Assembly (NCBI GenBank): GCA_022749755.1 | Contig: CM040440.1 | Coordinates: forward strand, 15,611,269-15,675,268 | From: Azadirachta indica | Lineage: Eukaryota; Streptophyta; Magnoliopsida; Sapindales; Meliaceae | DNA length: 64,000 bases | Direction: 5' to 3' | Shown here: positions 50,029-62,996 of the stretch, piece after piece | Layout of the letters: each line of letters opens with the position of its first letter | How positions within the stretch are numbered: position 1 is the first letter of the stretch | Notes under the pieces: model-generated | Database searches by the model: none | What the model was told of the DNA's origin: nothing | Seen by the model: only the letters and a program-made list of their open reading frames with translations | Program-made: the position numbers and the translations under genes

Positions 50029-50035
50029 ATTTATA
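50029..50035 (-). promoter_or_regulatory. Candidate TATA box of the CYP86A gene
   Basis: The minus strand reads CTATAAATTC around this position, the plant TATA consensus, about 415 bases upstream of the CYP86A ATG. This would leave a long 5' leader of roughly 380 bases, possibly with a small intron (an AAG|GTACGT donor near 49730). The assignment is from motif only. Confidence 0.4.
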
Positions 50036-51109
50036 GGTGAAATGATAATGAAAAGCAATAAAGAAGGCCAGACTGTTCTCTTGAATTGCACCATCTCTCT
50101 TACTAACGATCATAAATGTCCTGGGAGAAGTTCGTTGAAAATTTTTATATGGTAAAAAACAGCCATTTGATTCCTCTACCTCTACCTCTACCTCTCTCCT
50201 TTAAGAAAAACCCTACTACTGTATCTTATCATATCATAACCTCAAAATATTATCACCCTTTCTCTTTCTTTCTCTCTCTTCTCCACACACCTAATTTTGC
50301 AGAAAAGAAGAGAGACACTTTAACTCGAGCATTCAATGAAGGGAATTAAATGTGTTTAGTTGAGGAACTAAGACACAGCAGAGAGCTCATCAAGAAAAGA
50401 AAACACAAAACGATGAACATGAACTTACTGGCATGGATTTAAAAGAATATAATTAAGGGATCGATCATACAATAGACAGTCTGTTTTTGGTTCAGCTCTT
50501 CTCATCTCATGATCAGTATTAATTGTTACGATTATTCATGATTATCAGAATTATTTATCGATGTAGCACCATGAGGATATTATATTTTTAATTTGGTTTT
50601 TAAGGTAAGATTTTTCTACTTGATAAATATATTAAAGTCTCTTAAATGAAAATGGATTCGTCATGTGGACTTTGGTTGGGGGTTCGGCCAGCAACTTACC
50701 AACGATTTATAGCACCCCTTTGCTGCTAATTTGACAAGCATATATGTCTTCTTCTATTCTCTTTTTCTCTCTATATATATTATTATTATCCATATGATCT
50801 CTATCTTTTACTTTTTAAATTTTCTATCTGTTGCATGCAGCAAATTAAACCAGTAAAACAATTCTGCAGACTCATTATCGTATATCATATTATTGTATGA
50901 AACGGTGTTGAGTTTGAGTTTGACTCTTGCTCTATTAATTAAATGCACTGTGCCCGCTAGCTGCAGCCTCTGTACATGTTAATTATATTATTGTTATGAT
51001 AAGAAAAGGTGTGCCCGAAGCCTCAACACACAAAAGTCAAAACTGTTGATCAATGACATTGGCACACACCTGAAGGCAAAGCAAGTAGGCTATCTACCTG
51101 CAGATGTAC

Positions 51110-51131
51110 ATATATATATATATATATATAT
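51110..51131. repeat. (TA)n microsatellite
   Basis: About eleven TA units. Confidence 0.9.
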
Positions 51132-51490
51132 GTTTACCAGCTCTAATTAAACCATTAACAACATCTTCTACAAAATATTGCCACCCCAGATTTTCATGCT
51201 TGATTCATATTTTTGTGTTTTGTTGTCTTGTTTTGTTTTTGTGTTTTCGGGACCTACAATTTGACTTCAATAATTTCCCATATAAAAATGAGAACCCATA
51301 GATGACGATAATATACGGTTAGTTTAATAAAATTCAACCTAATTCTCGTATTGTTTCAACTTTCAACCAATAATTTCATCTGTGCATGTGTATATATATA
51401 TTCAATGAGAACCAACTTCACATCTTCCATTAAACAGTTCACTTAATTTTCGCAATCATACATATATAATTAATTAATATATCCAGCATG

Positions 51491-51516
51491 TATATATATA
51501 TATATATATATATATA
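51491..51516. repeat. (TA)n microsatellite
   Basis: About thirteen TA units. Confidence 0.9.
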
Positions 51517-54500
51517 ATACTTTCTCTAATTCGATCTATTAGCATTATTTATCCATATAATCACTAATATTAAGTTGAGGATTTTCTACCTTGAATAGTC
51601 TTCAACTAGTTCAAATTTCATTTTCATCGCTTTGTTTTATAGCAAATTAATTAGTCGTACGTATTATGTTAGAAAATTAGGTACACTTCACCTTAATCAG
51701 GTTGAAATCTTACACTCTTGTTGTCGTTTATATATGAAACTTTTGTATATTACATATTTATCTCAATTGTTAATCTTAAAGAAAAGGAAAGAAAAGGAAA
51801 ATAAATTGGGAGGTGGTTGACTTTATATATATATACATACATGTACTGTTGATGCACATTGCAAGATTACAGAAATTGAGATAAAGCACGTAAATGGAAG
51901 GAGGAGGGGACCAACAGTAGTTGGGTGAATTAATGCATTAAAACGCATAAAATTATGTTATTTCTGGGATCAAAACCTTCGGATAGATAAATTATATATG
52001 TGTGTGTATGTGTAATGTGTTTTTATCTTTCTACCTATCAGGTTTATCATTAATTCATTTCAATATATATAAATATATATCATCAGGCTGACAAATTTTA
52101 ATGATTCTATTCACTTTAATTTGGCTTAATAACTTTACACAGTTTAATTACGTAATATTCAATGATGAGAAAATGGCTTAATAATCATTTTAAAATTGTG
52201 GTAACAAATTTAGAATGATTTGTGAAAACATGATATCTAAGATGAAAGCAAGCGATTGGCTTTTTTTTTAAATATAATTTTTTTTAACTTTCTTCCCATG
52301 CATTAGATTCTTCTAAAAAGGAAAATAATATTAATGGAGTATTGTTCATTAGCCTGCTATTGAGAGAGAAAGAGAAACTAGTGAAAAATAAATAAATAAT
52401 TTCCCTTTACAAAACGTATTTGTTATGAATAATTGTCATTTATTAAATTCGTAAGGTGATTTGTTAATTTTTTTAATGTGTAGTTAAATAATACAAATTG
52501 TATCAATGAAGACCAAATCAATCACTATATTATTTGATCAAAAACAAAAATTTCAATTTGATCAATAAATGCACAAGAAGAAGATCAGTAATCAGTAAAT
52601 TAAGTCTAACATTTTGTTGGACAAATTAATTAACATGAAATAAATTTCATGCAATGACAAAAGCTTAAACACATTAATTAATTAATTAATTAGAGATGAA
52701 GAATGAATGCGTCGTAGATTGAATCAGTAACTCATTTGGGTAATTCCCTGCATTTTCCTTCAACGAACCTAAAAATGATATTGATATTGATATTGATACT
52801 GATAGCGAGCAGAGCAATATGTAGCCGTATACGTAGTTAGTTGTTGTCGATTTTTTATACTCTTTTAAGTCATCAAACTCGTTACCAATAATCCAACAAA
52901 TTAAATTCAAATGGGTTACTTAATTGTAATTTAAGGTAAATAATGGGTTTGGCTGATTTAGGTGGATTCGACTGTTGAGTTAAGAGAGTTTGATAAATTA
53001 AATGACCAATTGACACAACCCTTCTTATGCAGTGCCGTACGTATGAAACACATTGTTAAGTGTTTGACATCCAATCGATCTTCTCAATTTTTTAAATGAC
53101 TTGATGGATTTTCCCATGAGAATTCATCCATCCAAAAAAGCTTCTAGAGACATAATTCCGTAATGAAAATTTGTTTGTTACAATTGGTTGAGAGTTAAGT
53201 AGTCACTTTTATTATGTTTTAATATTGAACTAGTTTAGGTCACCAACTACAAAACAACACGAATATTAATTTCATATTTTGTATTTAACATATGCTTCCA
53301 TAAACGAAATAAAATAAAATAATGTAATTGCATATATAAGAACTAAATAGATGTACACTTATTGTCTGATATAGACATCTTTTCGAATCACTCTAACCCC
53401 ATTTGGTGTCTCATGTTACGGCAAAAAGAATAAAAAAAAAAAAAACCAGCGATAGGAACTAAAGTTTCTATATAAAAGTAAAGTAGAAAATAAGATTGTA
53501 TCTTCAAGCATAATTGATCAAACATTTTTTAAGTTCAAACTCACAGCAAAGTGTCTCCTAACCCGTTTCTCTTTATAGCCTCTTTATGATAAAGAAAACT
53601 TTAAATATATAAGATTACAGACTTATTTAAACTACGTTAAGACCCCTTTTATAATAAAATATATTTCATAACTCAAATAACTTTTTTCCTGCTCACTTCT
53701 ATGCATCATTAAAATGAATTTAAAATGCTTACCACTAACCACAAAATGTGAAAATGGCTAATTAAAATTGTTTTCCATTGTCCTTAAATAAGGAAACGCT
53801 TCATCAAAAGAAGATTTAAATAAACTATACCACTAACTCTTGCTAATTTATTTTAATTAATATAATTTTTTTATCATTAACATGTGGACCATATAATATG
53901 AAAATTCTTATATTCTCCCACTTAGGCCACATGTTAAATAAAATATTTGTAAATATTAATTAATAACTTGATATGATCATTAAACCTTAAATTTTTTATA
54001 TGCCAAAAGGTAGTGGTACCTTAAGAAAATATCAATACATGAATCATGAGTCATTTTTCTATTAAAAAAAAAATATTTCCTTCCATGTATTGCAAGGAAA
54101 ATACTTTCTATTTGAATCTTTTTATCTTTATGAATAAACTTCAATAAATTATTCAAGGGTTCAATATAAATAGTCTCAATAGACTTTTGAAACTTTTTAT
54201 GTACACAAATATAAGCTTATTCTTAATTGTAATTACAAAAACTAATATAGAAGCAAAGATGTGCCAAATGAGCAAATATAAAATTTAGTCAACAAGGTCC
54301 ATATGATCTATAGTTCGTAAAATTAATCGTTAGTCATGGTACCCACAAAAATGAGCTCATTTTTATATATTCATTCAAATTTCTCAAAGTTAAGAATAAA
54401 AATTTTACGTTGACGTTCTTATTTTTCGCTTCAACTTTTACTTTTCTTAGAGAATAAAACTTTATTGGAATAGGCATAATAAATTGTCCATGGTCTTGGT

Positions 54501-54985
54501 ATTTAATCGACAACTTTAGACCACAAATTATATTACCTGCAATATAACTCTATATAGCAAATGCATTTTATTTTTTGAGACAATCTCTCAAATTAAATAT
54601 TTTTCTAAATATATTCCTTTTGAGAAATAACTGTAAAGCTTCTTTTGATTTATTTATGAGAATTCTTATGCCAACAAGTAATGTCATCCATATAGATTAA
54701 AAAAATAGAATGAGAGCAACTGGGTTTCACTATATCTCTTATCTGTTACAACAGCAAGATACAATCATTGACAGCCCGCAAGTTACTATCTTTCCTTCAA
54801 TTCCTCTACTAGGTATATATTAGAGATGTTTTCATTAAATTTTCAGGCATGTGTAATGGTTCATAATGCAGCTTCTTAAATCTGAAATTTCAGGTCATAT
54901 GACAGGTCTGTCAATTGTCCTTGCCTAGAGCTTTATCAATAAATATACAGATGACCGCTGTACGAGTTGCCCTTCACATCACTGA

Positions 54986-57521
54986 TTATCTTCTGTACAA
55001 GTACTTTGATAAAGGAAACTTAACACTCCTTGCAACCTATAACCATCAAGCCCAGTATTAAATGAATGACATAGATGGTTTCATTGAAAGACCTAAAATT
55101 ACATTACCAATAGAAAAATTTTGTAAATTTTTTTTTTCTTTACCTTGAGAGCCAAATCTTCGGATACTGTGGAACGATACCGAGTTGAACCCTCCAAAGG
55201 GCAGCTTCCACCTTTGATGATAAAATTACTGTTGCAGAGACTGGTTAATTGCAAGAGAACATCAGACATGAGGGTGTTACTCCCTCCTTCAACTCCTAAT
55301 TTGTCATTTCCTTCTTCACCAAGTAAATCTTCTCCTACCGATGTAATACATTGGAATATGGCTAATAATCTCTCTAAAGAAAAGGTTCCAGGCCCTTTCA
55401 TAAGTAACTCCTGTTCGGCTGCTTCCTTTTGCTCAATTGATTTTTCAGAAGCCCTATGCAGAAAATAATAAATCAAGAAAATAAATTTAATAATAGCAAG
55501 TAAAGGAGAGTCTGCAGGGCGGCATCACATTGACAGTATTGAGAGCAGCGTACCAAAACAAGGCAATTTCAAGATGAACTAATTTTACTAGCTTCAAATA
55601 CACATAAATTAACTAAAAGCCACATCTTCTGTCAACACTTCCAAGAAAAAGCAATTGCACAGAAAGACAAAAGCACTTCAAATCACTCAATACCAAATTA
55701 ACAATATCAGTTTATTAATGGTATCAGATATTGCCAGGTCATAGTCAGGTATAATCTATTCCAAAACAAGATCAGTAAACTGATAAAAGAAATAACTTTC
55801 TGCTATAAACTTTTACTCTGCAACCTATTTGTCATAGAGGAAAGCACTAACTAGTAGAGTATCCATATTACTTTGGTAAGATTAATGAAGTGGGTCAATA
55901 TATTTCCTTCTATTCCCAATAAGAAACCCTGAATAATTTGTGATTAGGCGTTTCTAGATATAAGTTTCATTCACAAGAAATTGGATATGCAGTAAAAGGA
56001 AAAAGAATAAAAAACAGAATTCTTGAAAACTAATCTCAGGATATCAAGACTGCTATAAAGGGAATGACAGGGAAAAAATTCTCATCCATCCTAATGCATA
56101 AATAAGTAGTCTCATAGCTTGAAAGTTGTAGAAGTAGAGATAAATTTAGAGTGGATTGTCAATGCATTTACTTCCTTTTTCGCTTGCGGCTATCTGAACC
56201 CCCAGTTGAATCAAAAAGTGATGCATCCAAAGTAGCAGGGTTTCTTGAAGCAAGGAATGCTGAAATAAGGAGGTACTTTGCACATGTAGACATATGGAAG
56301 TCTATCTCATCAAGATCTCCAGAACCCCCTGATTTCCTTGCACTTCCTTTCCGCCTGGTCTCCTGATTGACTTCACCATGAAGAGAAGGTTGAGATGCAA
56401 CCCCGAATATCTCATTCAAAGAAGGAGCAATATGTGGCTGAAGATGACTAAACAATCTTCTTTTCATCTCTTCATTGGGTACAACTCCCAAGTCGTTCAA
56501 TGGTTCGCAATATTTTTTAAATAACATTGAAAATGCAGTAGATAAATCATCCACTCGTTTAGTGATTCTACAGAACGGTCTCAGCACAACACTGTTGAAA
56601 AAGAATAATAAATAAATGACAGTTTGAAATATGTAAAGTAAACGTTTAAGCGATGCAGCAAAAGAGAAACATTCTATGTTCTTACTCCAGAAAGGAAGAA
56701 TAGAGCTTTCGATTTGCTTGGTTTCTCATGAAAATTTGAGGTAGATCATCTTCTGTGTATTCGGGGAAATGAACAGGGATAGGCTCTATATAACCAGTAT
56801 TGGAGTGATATGTGTCCAGTGAGTTATTGCTGATAATTATCACACCGACCTCAGCCATCTTCAAGATATCACAGAGACCAAACAGAAAAGATAATATACT
56901 AGAACTTTTATCCCACTCTCTAACGAGCTCAAATTTATCAAAAATCAAGTAGATCATCCTTCCATTAACCTGTCCCTTCAACTTAGTTGTGCCTGTTTTC
57001 CCCAAATTCAGCTTCAGACTATCTATGACATTTGTCAATGCCTCACGAAGCAAATTAACAAAATCAGATGGCTTTTCACATCTCTTTGCACTTGAATAAC
57101 CATTGCCTGCATTCTTTTTATGAAGCAATAGCTGGTTCAAGATTGACTCAAACAAGATCCGAGGACTATAACACGAAAGACAGCTGGTATAAACAAAAGG
57201 GCGGCTGAGATATCGGAATATTTGGAGAACTATACTAGTTTTTCCAGTAGAAGCACTTCCATATATGAACAAAGGAGGCATTGAGGAATTTATAGTCCCC
57301 AAAAGACGCAATAACTCAAGAATTTGAACACGTCTACCAGGAAAACTAGACAACAAATCATCTAAGCTAATGGGTACTTGTCCAAAGACAAGGTCATCAA
57401 GTGAGGGTGTGTGGGAATCATTTGGTTTCGCTGATTCAATACCATTGGTATTAGCGGCGGAAGCAGATGATCGTGTTGTTCTTCGACTAATTTGTGTACT
57501 TTCCTCTCTCTCTTTAGCCAT
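54986..57521 (-). CDS. ORC5: Origin recognition complex subunit 5
   Basis: Four exons on minus: 57521-56686, 56591-56172, 55453-55144 and 55036-54986, giving 538 residues, close to the roughly 534 of Arabidopsis ORC5. The last exon is only 17 codons (VARSVKFPLSKYLYRR and stop), found by its acceptor. An AAA+ ATPase fold has Walker A GSASTGKT at 88-95 and a Walker B-like YLIFDKFE at 191-198, where Lys follows the Asp in place of the usual Glu, as ORC5 proteins tend to be weak or non-catalytic ATPases. The C-terminal winged-helix part contains the LRPFCR and NEEMKRRLFSHLQPH segments and a basic KRKRK cluster. ORC5 is one of six subunits that mark replication origins in the nucleus. A non-coding first exon probably lies near 57800-57900, with an acceptor about 12 bases before the ATG. 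Confidence 0.95.
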
Positions 57522-59174
57522 TAATTTAATTTCTGGCCAGTAAAGAAATAAAAACTATCATTGATGAGCTAAATTTACGAACTTGAATTCAAAGAAATTA
57601 CAAAATCCTAGACAAAGAAAATTAAGAAGAGAGAAACATTAATCAAAAAAGTATATTAAAATTAGGGGAAAAATTAACAAACCGTGGGAGGGCAATACAA
57701 TGTCTGTCGCAATTAAACCATTTCCAACTACAACTACATATTCCAGCGTTTTGAAGTAACGATAAGAAAAAGGAGATAAGGATGAGAGGGTTACCTTACA
57801 GGTGACGTTGTTGTTGGAGTAGGAGACTGCAGAGATTTCTGTCAATCAAATAAACCCTAGTGTGGATTGCTGAGATTGAAAAAAGAAATATGACAAATTG
57901 ACTATCTTTTTCCCGCCAAGAAGCAGCTGCAATCGGATGCGGTGAAGTGCATGTAAATTAGTGGTGATGTATGCAAATGTGAGTGTGATGCCCTCTAGTT
58001 TATTCACCCCATGTTTTAAGTTTTAACCCAAATCAAAATTTGCTCTAAAAATTTTCTTTTTTGAGAAAGCCGCTAGGCTTTTTATTTTTATTTTATACTT
58101 TAAAAGCAGAAAGTCAGAGTAAGATAAGTTTGCAGTTTATCATTATTATTTTGCAATGGCCAATAACATTTAGTAATAAAAAATTATAAGCCCTAACAAC
58201 GTATATTGATAAAATCTGTAAACTATTGGATAAATAAGGAGATAATATAATAAGAATATACTTGGTTTACCTTATTGTATATTGTATTGCATAAAAGCCC
58301 CACATACTATTAAATTGTAGCATCCATATGTTTGGCATAGTTTGTAGGTTGCATTGTATGTACTGCCCTTAACGTGCAATTGCGTGGTTTACCAAATTGT
58401 ATATGCAAAGCACGTTGGGACAAAATCAACGTATATACAGCCCCAAGTAGCATTGACAAACTAACATCGCTTTACCACTAGTGTTGGCTGCATGCAATGC
58501 AACACCTCCTACCTGCAGCTGATTACTTCTTTCTTAAATTTACAATGCCGAATAATTTGTTTAAAGTTGTAAAACGGGAACAAACCTACATTCTACCCTA
58601 ACAATTTATGTTGTTAGAGCATCATGCGAAATCAGAATTCGCACTTCCATACCATACCATACCATCGAACACTAGGTTTAGAAAACAAGTTTATGTCATT
58701 AATTAAATAATAAACTATAATTCGTACCCGAACCTCTTAATTCTTACGAAGGATTAATAACCACGGAATACAAATTTCCGTGCATGCAGTTACTCGTCTA
58801 ATCCAGCCTTTTCCACGGCCACACAACATTTTACTGCTTGGCAACTGAACACAGTAACTGCAGTAATCAAAGAACCAACCAAATCACACTGATCGTTCAT
58901 ATGTATGTATGCATGCATAGGTAGCATGACCTACCAACCTTTCACCAAGTAAGCATTCCAGATCCTCGACAAGAATAGTAATAAAGTAGGATAATAATAG
59001 AAGCACAGCAATATCAAACTTATAACATGTGGCTATGTAGCTTTTGACATGAGAAAATAAGTGCACCACACAGCAAACTAGCATATTAACACCCTCACAT
59101 CAATCTCTCAATTCCCTCTTAGCATGTTTTTCTTTTTTCTTTGTTCTTTTTCCCTTGACATTTTCGTCATCATC
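57522..59174. other. ORC5 leader/promoter and spacer
   Basis: The ORC5 5'UTR intron (about 57534-57795, inferred) and promoter are followed by AT-rich spacer and the 3' flank of the ATG8-interacting gene. A short ACCAT repeat lies near 58652-58668. No other gene seen. Confidence 0.5.
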
Positions 59175-60890
59175 TTAATTATCACTTGAGGAGCCTCCCC
59201 TGACAAAAGAGCCACGACGATGCCCACCAACAATTGCATCTTTAAGGCGAGATATGGGACCCAGCATCCTGCTAGCTTTCTGCCAATATGATGACGCCAT
59301 AATAACAATTGATTAAAAGAGAGAACATCAATGTCCATAGACAAAAAATTAGACAGAGAAAAAGGCATAGAAAAGACGCAATAATAGTTACTCATCATAT
59401 AGACATCATATATGTCCTAAAGAACCAGTATCAAGTTTCCAATCATGATCCTCGTTGAAGAAAAAGTCAGAAAGGCATCTGATATATCAGCCAAACTGCA
59501 GACTACATAGAAGGAAGTTAACCGTTTGGGTAGAGCTTTGTGTTCACTTCAAATGGATAAAAGATGGCAAAGAAAAAATAAAACAAAACAAAAGATAACA
59601 TAGGAGCACGTTTCTTATACTTGTAGACAGGACAAGTCAGATTTGCCTCAGTTTCTGAGTGAATAGTAATAAAATGCCAGAACTCATGGGATCTCAGCCA
59701 ATTCCATAGTGTTCTACTGCATGTTGAGTTCAGATGGTAACATAACCTCTTGACAAATTTCTAATATTGCAGACAAGGTCTGCAGTCATTCAGCAAGTAC
59801 ACTTTTTGTGGCATGCTTTCATTTTTCCAATCCAAAACGTGCAACATTTTGAATCAAGTATTTGACATATGCATGCATATAGCTTTTAGAAACATATTAA
59901 CCAATAATTATTCAGCAACATCCACGCCTCCCATGGCATGGCAATATACAAAAGCCAAAAGCTCATTTCTACAACCAAAATAGCAGCATAACAAATTAAA
60001 GACATTGTTAAGGAAAATTACAATCCACATACCTCGTCATTGATGCCGATCTGCCACTTCAGTTGCAAAGCTTGCCACCTTTCTTGTTGCCACCGCTGCC
60101 CAATAATTACAATGCCCATAACAGCAGCTGCAATGAAAATAGACCAAAATGTGTTTGCCTCTTTTGCATGCGAATACAAGGAAGCTGCCCTTCTCTTCCA
60201 CCACGCTTCACAAGGAAGGTCGGATGCAGCGTATTTATCATCTTTTGCAGGCATCAGGGATTTGGATGCATCTGTGGGTAGATCTATACCTTGCTCAGAA
60301 GGTTCAACTGGTTCAGGATTTGCCATGTTCTCATCATATGCAGTTGATCCATCGAGTGCTGCTTCACTGTGAAAAGAACTAAAGGTAGAAGCACCGTAAA
60401 TACTCTCTTCCTTACCAGTCAAATCTAATCCCCGTAAGGTAGTGCCTTCATCAAACTCTGTACCACTAAAGGATAGTCTGTTGCCCTTCTCATCAAAAAT
60501 CTGCATCCCAGGAAATTCATTATGTACACTCAAATCTTTAAGAGTAAAATTTTCTTCATCATCCTTTCCACTAGATCTACCCGCTTCTTCAGTACCAAAT
60601 TCAGACACAACATCCTTGCCTACAGGTTCATCATGAATCTCATTCTTAACAGGTTGAGGTTCCAAAGGCAAATTCTCATGTTCACTTGGTGGAAAGACAA
60701 AGTGACCGGACATGAATAATGCATGGGAAGTTTCTGCTTCGATCACTTCAGCAGTATCAACTCTGTCATCATCCTTTGGTTCAACTTTCTGGGGACCAGG
60801 AGCAGCAGCATAGGTGGATGCTGTAAGTGACACAACTTCCCATTCATTTCCACGAGAAGTATTCTCTTCTACCTCCTCATTATCTGACAT
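59175..60890 (-). CDS. ATI1: ATG8-interacting protein, ATI1/ATI2 type
   Basis: Two coding exons on minus, 60890-60033 and 59279-59175, give 320 residues. The protein has a long acidic, disordered N-terminal part, one membrane segment at about 248-264 (FWSIFIAAAVMGIVIIG) and a short basic tail ending SSSDN. WEVV at 17-20 fits an ATG8-interacting (AIM) motif of the W-x-x-V form. Segments such as ALFMSGHFVFPPS, EFPGM and QRWQQERWQ match plant ATI1/ATI2 strongly. In Arabidopsis these proteins bind ATG8 and mark ER- and plastid-associated bodies that carry proteins to the vacuole when carbon is short. A 5'UTR intron spans 60911-61927, with good donor (GTGAGT) and acceptor. The gene is head-to-head with the HAD hydrolase gene, about 1 kb from the leader exon. 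Confidence 0.94.
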
Positions 60891-60910
60891 CCTCCAGAAT
60901 TATGAGTTCC

Positions 60911-61927
60911 CTATCAATTACAAACATCAAAATAACAAAAAGAAATCAATCATTAACTTGAAGGTTAACAGAGCAAAATTAAAGACATAAGCGAAATAGA
61001 TACTTCTATTGCACTTATACTACCTGGCAAATTGTCTTTCAATAGAGGGCCAATAAAACATGACAGAATAGAGTTCTACACCATACCTCAAATTTGAGGT
61101 ATTGCTAGGCAAGATGGTTAATAAATAACCATCAAATAAAAAAAATTGCTCGATATTTGAATCAAAATCTGATCACATGGTATGCCAGTGAATACAATTA
61201 AAGAAATTTAGTTTATATCAAAACACATCAAAACTTAGGAAATAATACTTATATCTTCTCTCAAAGCAACATCTACATCTACTTTATTGCTTCATAATTT
61301 GGAGGAAGGAATATGAAACGAGAACCAAGCAGCTAATGTTTCTGTATAGCTTCTTAAAAAAATTCAGTTACATAGTCTAGTTTGCTTTTTTGTGACAGCG
61401 CACAAATTAATTCTGAATCATTTCATCCCTTCCTCTGAAAAAGGATCTGTATGAAAAAAAAAAAAACTTACATCCTCATAATTACAAAATAACTAACTTT
61501 TATTCACACCTGAAAAGCTTTAGAAACCTAGGAGGACAATCATTGAACTCATGCCAAAAACTATCATGACTTCATAAACATGCACACTGTAAAACTTCGG
61601 GGCTTTTTTTTTTTTTTGATATCATAAATAGATATCAATACAGTCTGAGCAATTTAAGTAAGAAATTGAACTTTAGAAAGTTAATCCATCATCCAGAAAG
61701 TCAATATGTGCACAAAAATATGTTATAAAAAGAAACAGTCAACGCCAAACAAGCACCGCACACATCAAAACAGCAACTCAATCACAAAATGACTCTCTAA
61801 AGATTTCAAATCCTCCAAAAACTATCGATTAATCAATCAAGCAGACATAAATCAACCATCAACGGTTCAGATAATTATCCAAAAAGACACAAGACAAAGC
61901 ATATATTAATTTCAAATGAATACTCAC
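60911..61927 (-). other. 5'UTR intron of the ATG8-interacting protein gene
   Basis: On minus, a donor CTTT|GTGAGT at 61927 and an acceptor ATAG at 60911-60912 bracket about 1 kb of AT-rich, non-coding sequence ending 20 bases upstream of the ATG. Long leader introns often raise expression in plants; that role is inferred. Confidence 0.7.
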
Positions 61928-62996
61928 AAAGGCGTAATCGGAGGAACGAGATCTCAGGCGATAAGGCGGACTGGCGATCGAGACGAATTTCCGATTTGAT
62001 TGAGCGAAACTGCCTGGGTAAGTGGAAAGAGGACAAGCTTTTATGCGCGAGATTTCTCGGGCAAGAGATAAAAAAACTGACGCTACCGGTTTGTTACAAT
62101 CAAGCGGAAGGATTTACCGGCTGTAGTAGGTAAAGTGCGTCGTTGGTTGGGATAATATCGGCTGGTTTTGTCATCGCGGTTATTGGTATTAAACCGGTTA
62201 TTAAGGTTGTTGAGTTTGCGTGTTAGGAAGAGAGAGGTATTTACTGTTACACGACAACATCTAATAATAATTAAATCGATTTTCGGAGTTGTTCGTTCTA
62301 ATATAATGAAAATTTCAGTTCAGCCTCTCTTATAAGTACAAATAAATTTAAATTTAAATTATGTCCTTAAGTGATAAAATGTTTATTTTCCTATTTTTCT
62401 CTTTCACAACTAAATTGTATATATAATTGCATATGGTATTTATTTTATGATTAATTACCATTTGCATAGATAGTTAAAAGAATCTAATAATGCTTTTTTT
62501 AGGTGTCAATTAAAAACAAATATTGTTCGCTTCATCGTAATTATGGTTGTTTAATAAATTGTAAAGAGTCATCGCGGTCCTTAGATGAGCAACGTGTACG
62601 TGGGGCAAAGGAAACTTCATGCTGCCTTTAATTTCGTTTATGGGATCGTGGTGGCTTGGATGGTACGTAGCCAAGTCATTCTATAAATGGCCCAACAACA
62701 AATCAATCTATGGGCCATTCATGGTAGATACTACAAGCCCACAGAAATTACCACCACCAGAACTGACCTCAGCCATTTTTCATTTTTCATTTTTCACCGC
62801 CGAAAATTCAGAATTTTCTTTCCTACGTGGTAAACTTAAAGTACAACGTCATAATCAACACGTGGCCAATTTCCATTGGTGAGTAGATAGAAGAATACCT
62901 GTTTGACGGAAGAGCATAAACCAAGTTGGGTGGCGGGGACTAAAGAATCATTATCTTGAGAAAAACTGCGAACCGCGAGGAGAAAAAGTAAGAGAG
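61928..62996. promoter_or_regulatory. Shared intergenic region between divergent ATI and HAD genes
   Basis: The ATI leader exon (about 61928-62030, minus) and the HAD start (62997, plus) point away from each other, leaving about 950 bases that must contain both promoters. ACGT-core elements (CACGTGG-like near 62860, ACGTGTACGTGG near 62590) are visible; these are typical of bZIP/bHLH-responsive plant promoters. No open frame of note. Confidence 0.45.

Larger units (their letters stand above)
50036..54985. other. Gene-free AT-rich region
   Basis: About 5 kb without a supportable gene. It contains (AT)n runs and pyrimidine tracts (for example CCTCTA repeats near 50176-50195). Short open frames here have no family signature. 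Around 53870-54700 the base composition and phrases resemble very old retrotransposon sequence, but no LTR pair or domain could be confirmed. The 50.1-51 kb part may carry distal CYP86A regulation. Confidence 0.5.

Noticed and set aside
54670..54710. Minus-strand YMDDI phrase resembling a reverse transcriptase active site
   Set aside because: Surrounding translation has many stops and no other RT motifs in order; the phrase alone can occur by chance in AT-rich DNA.
58270..58520. Possible short hAT-like MITE (GGTTTACC-type sequences with TTGCATTG motifs at both ends)
   Set aside because: Terminal inverted repeats are only loosely similar and no target duplication is visible.
60040..60636. Several plus-strand open frames over the ATI coding exon
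   Set aside because: They are antisense shadows of the strongly recognised ATI protein.
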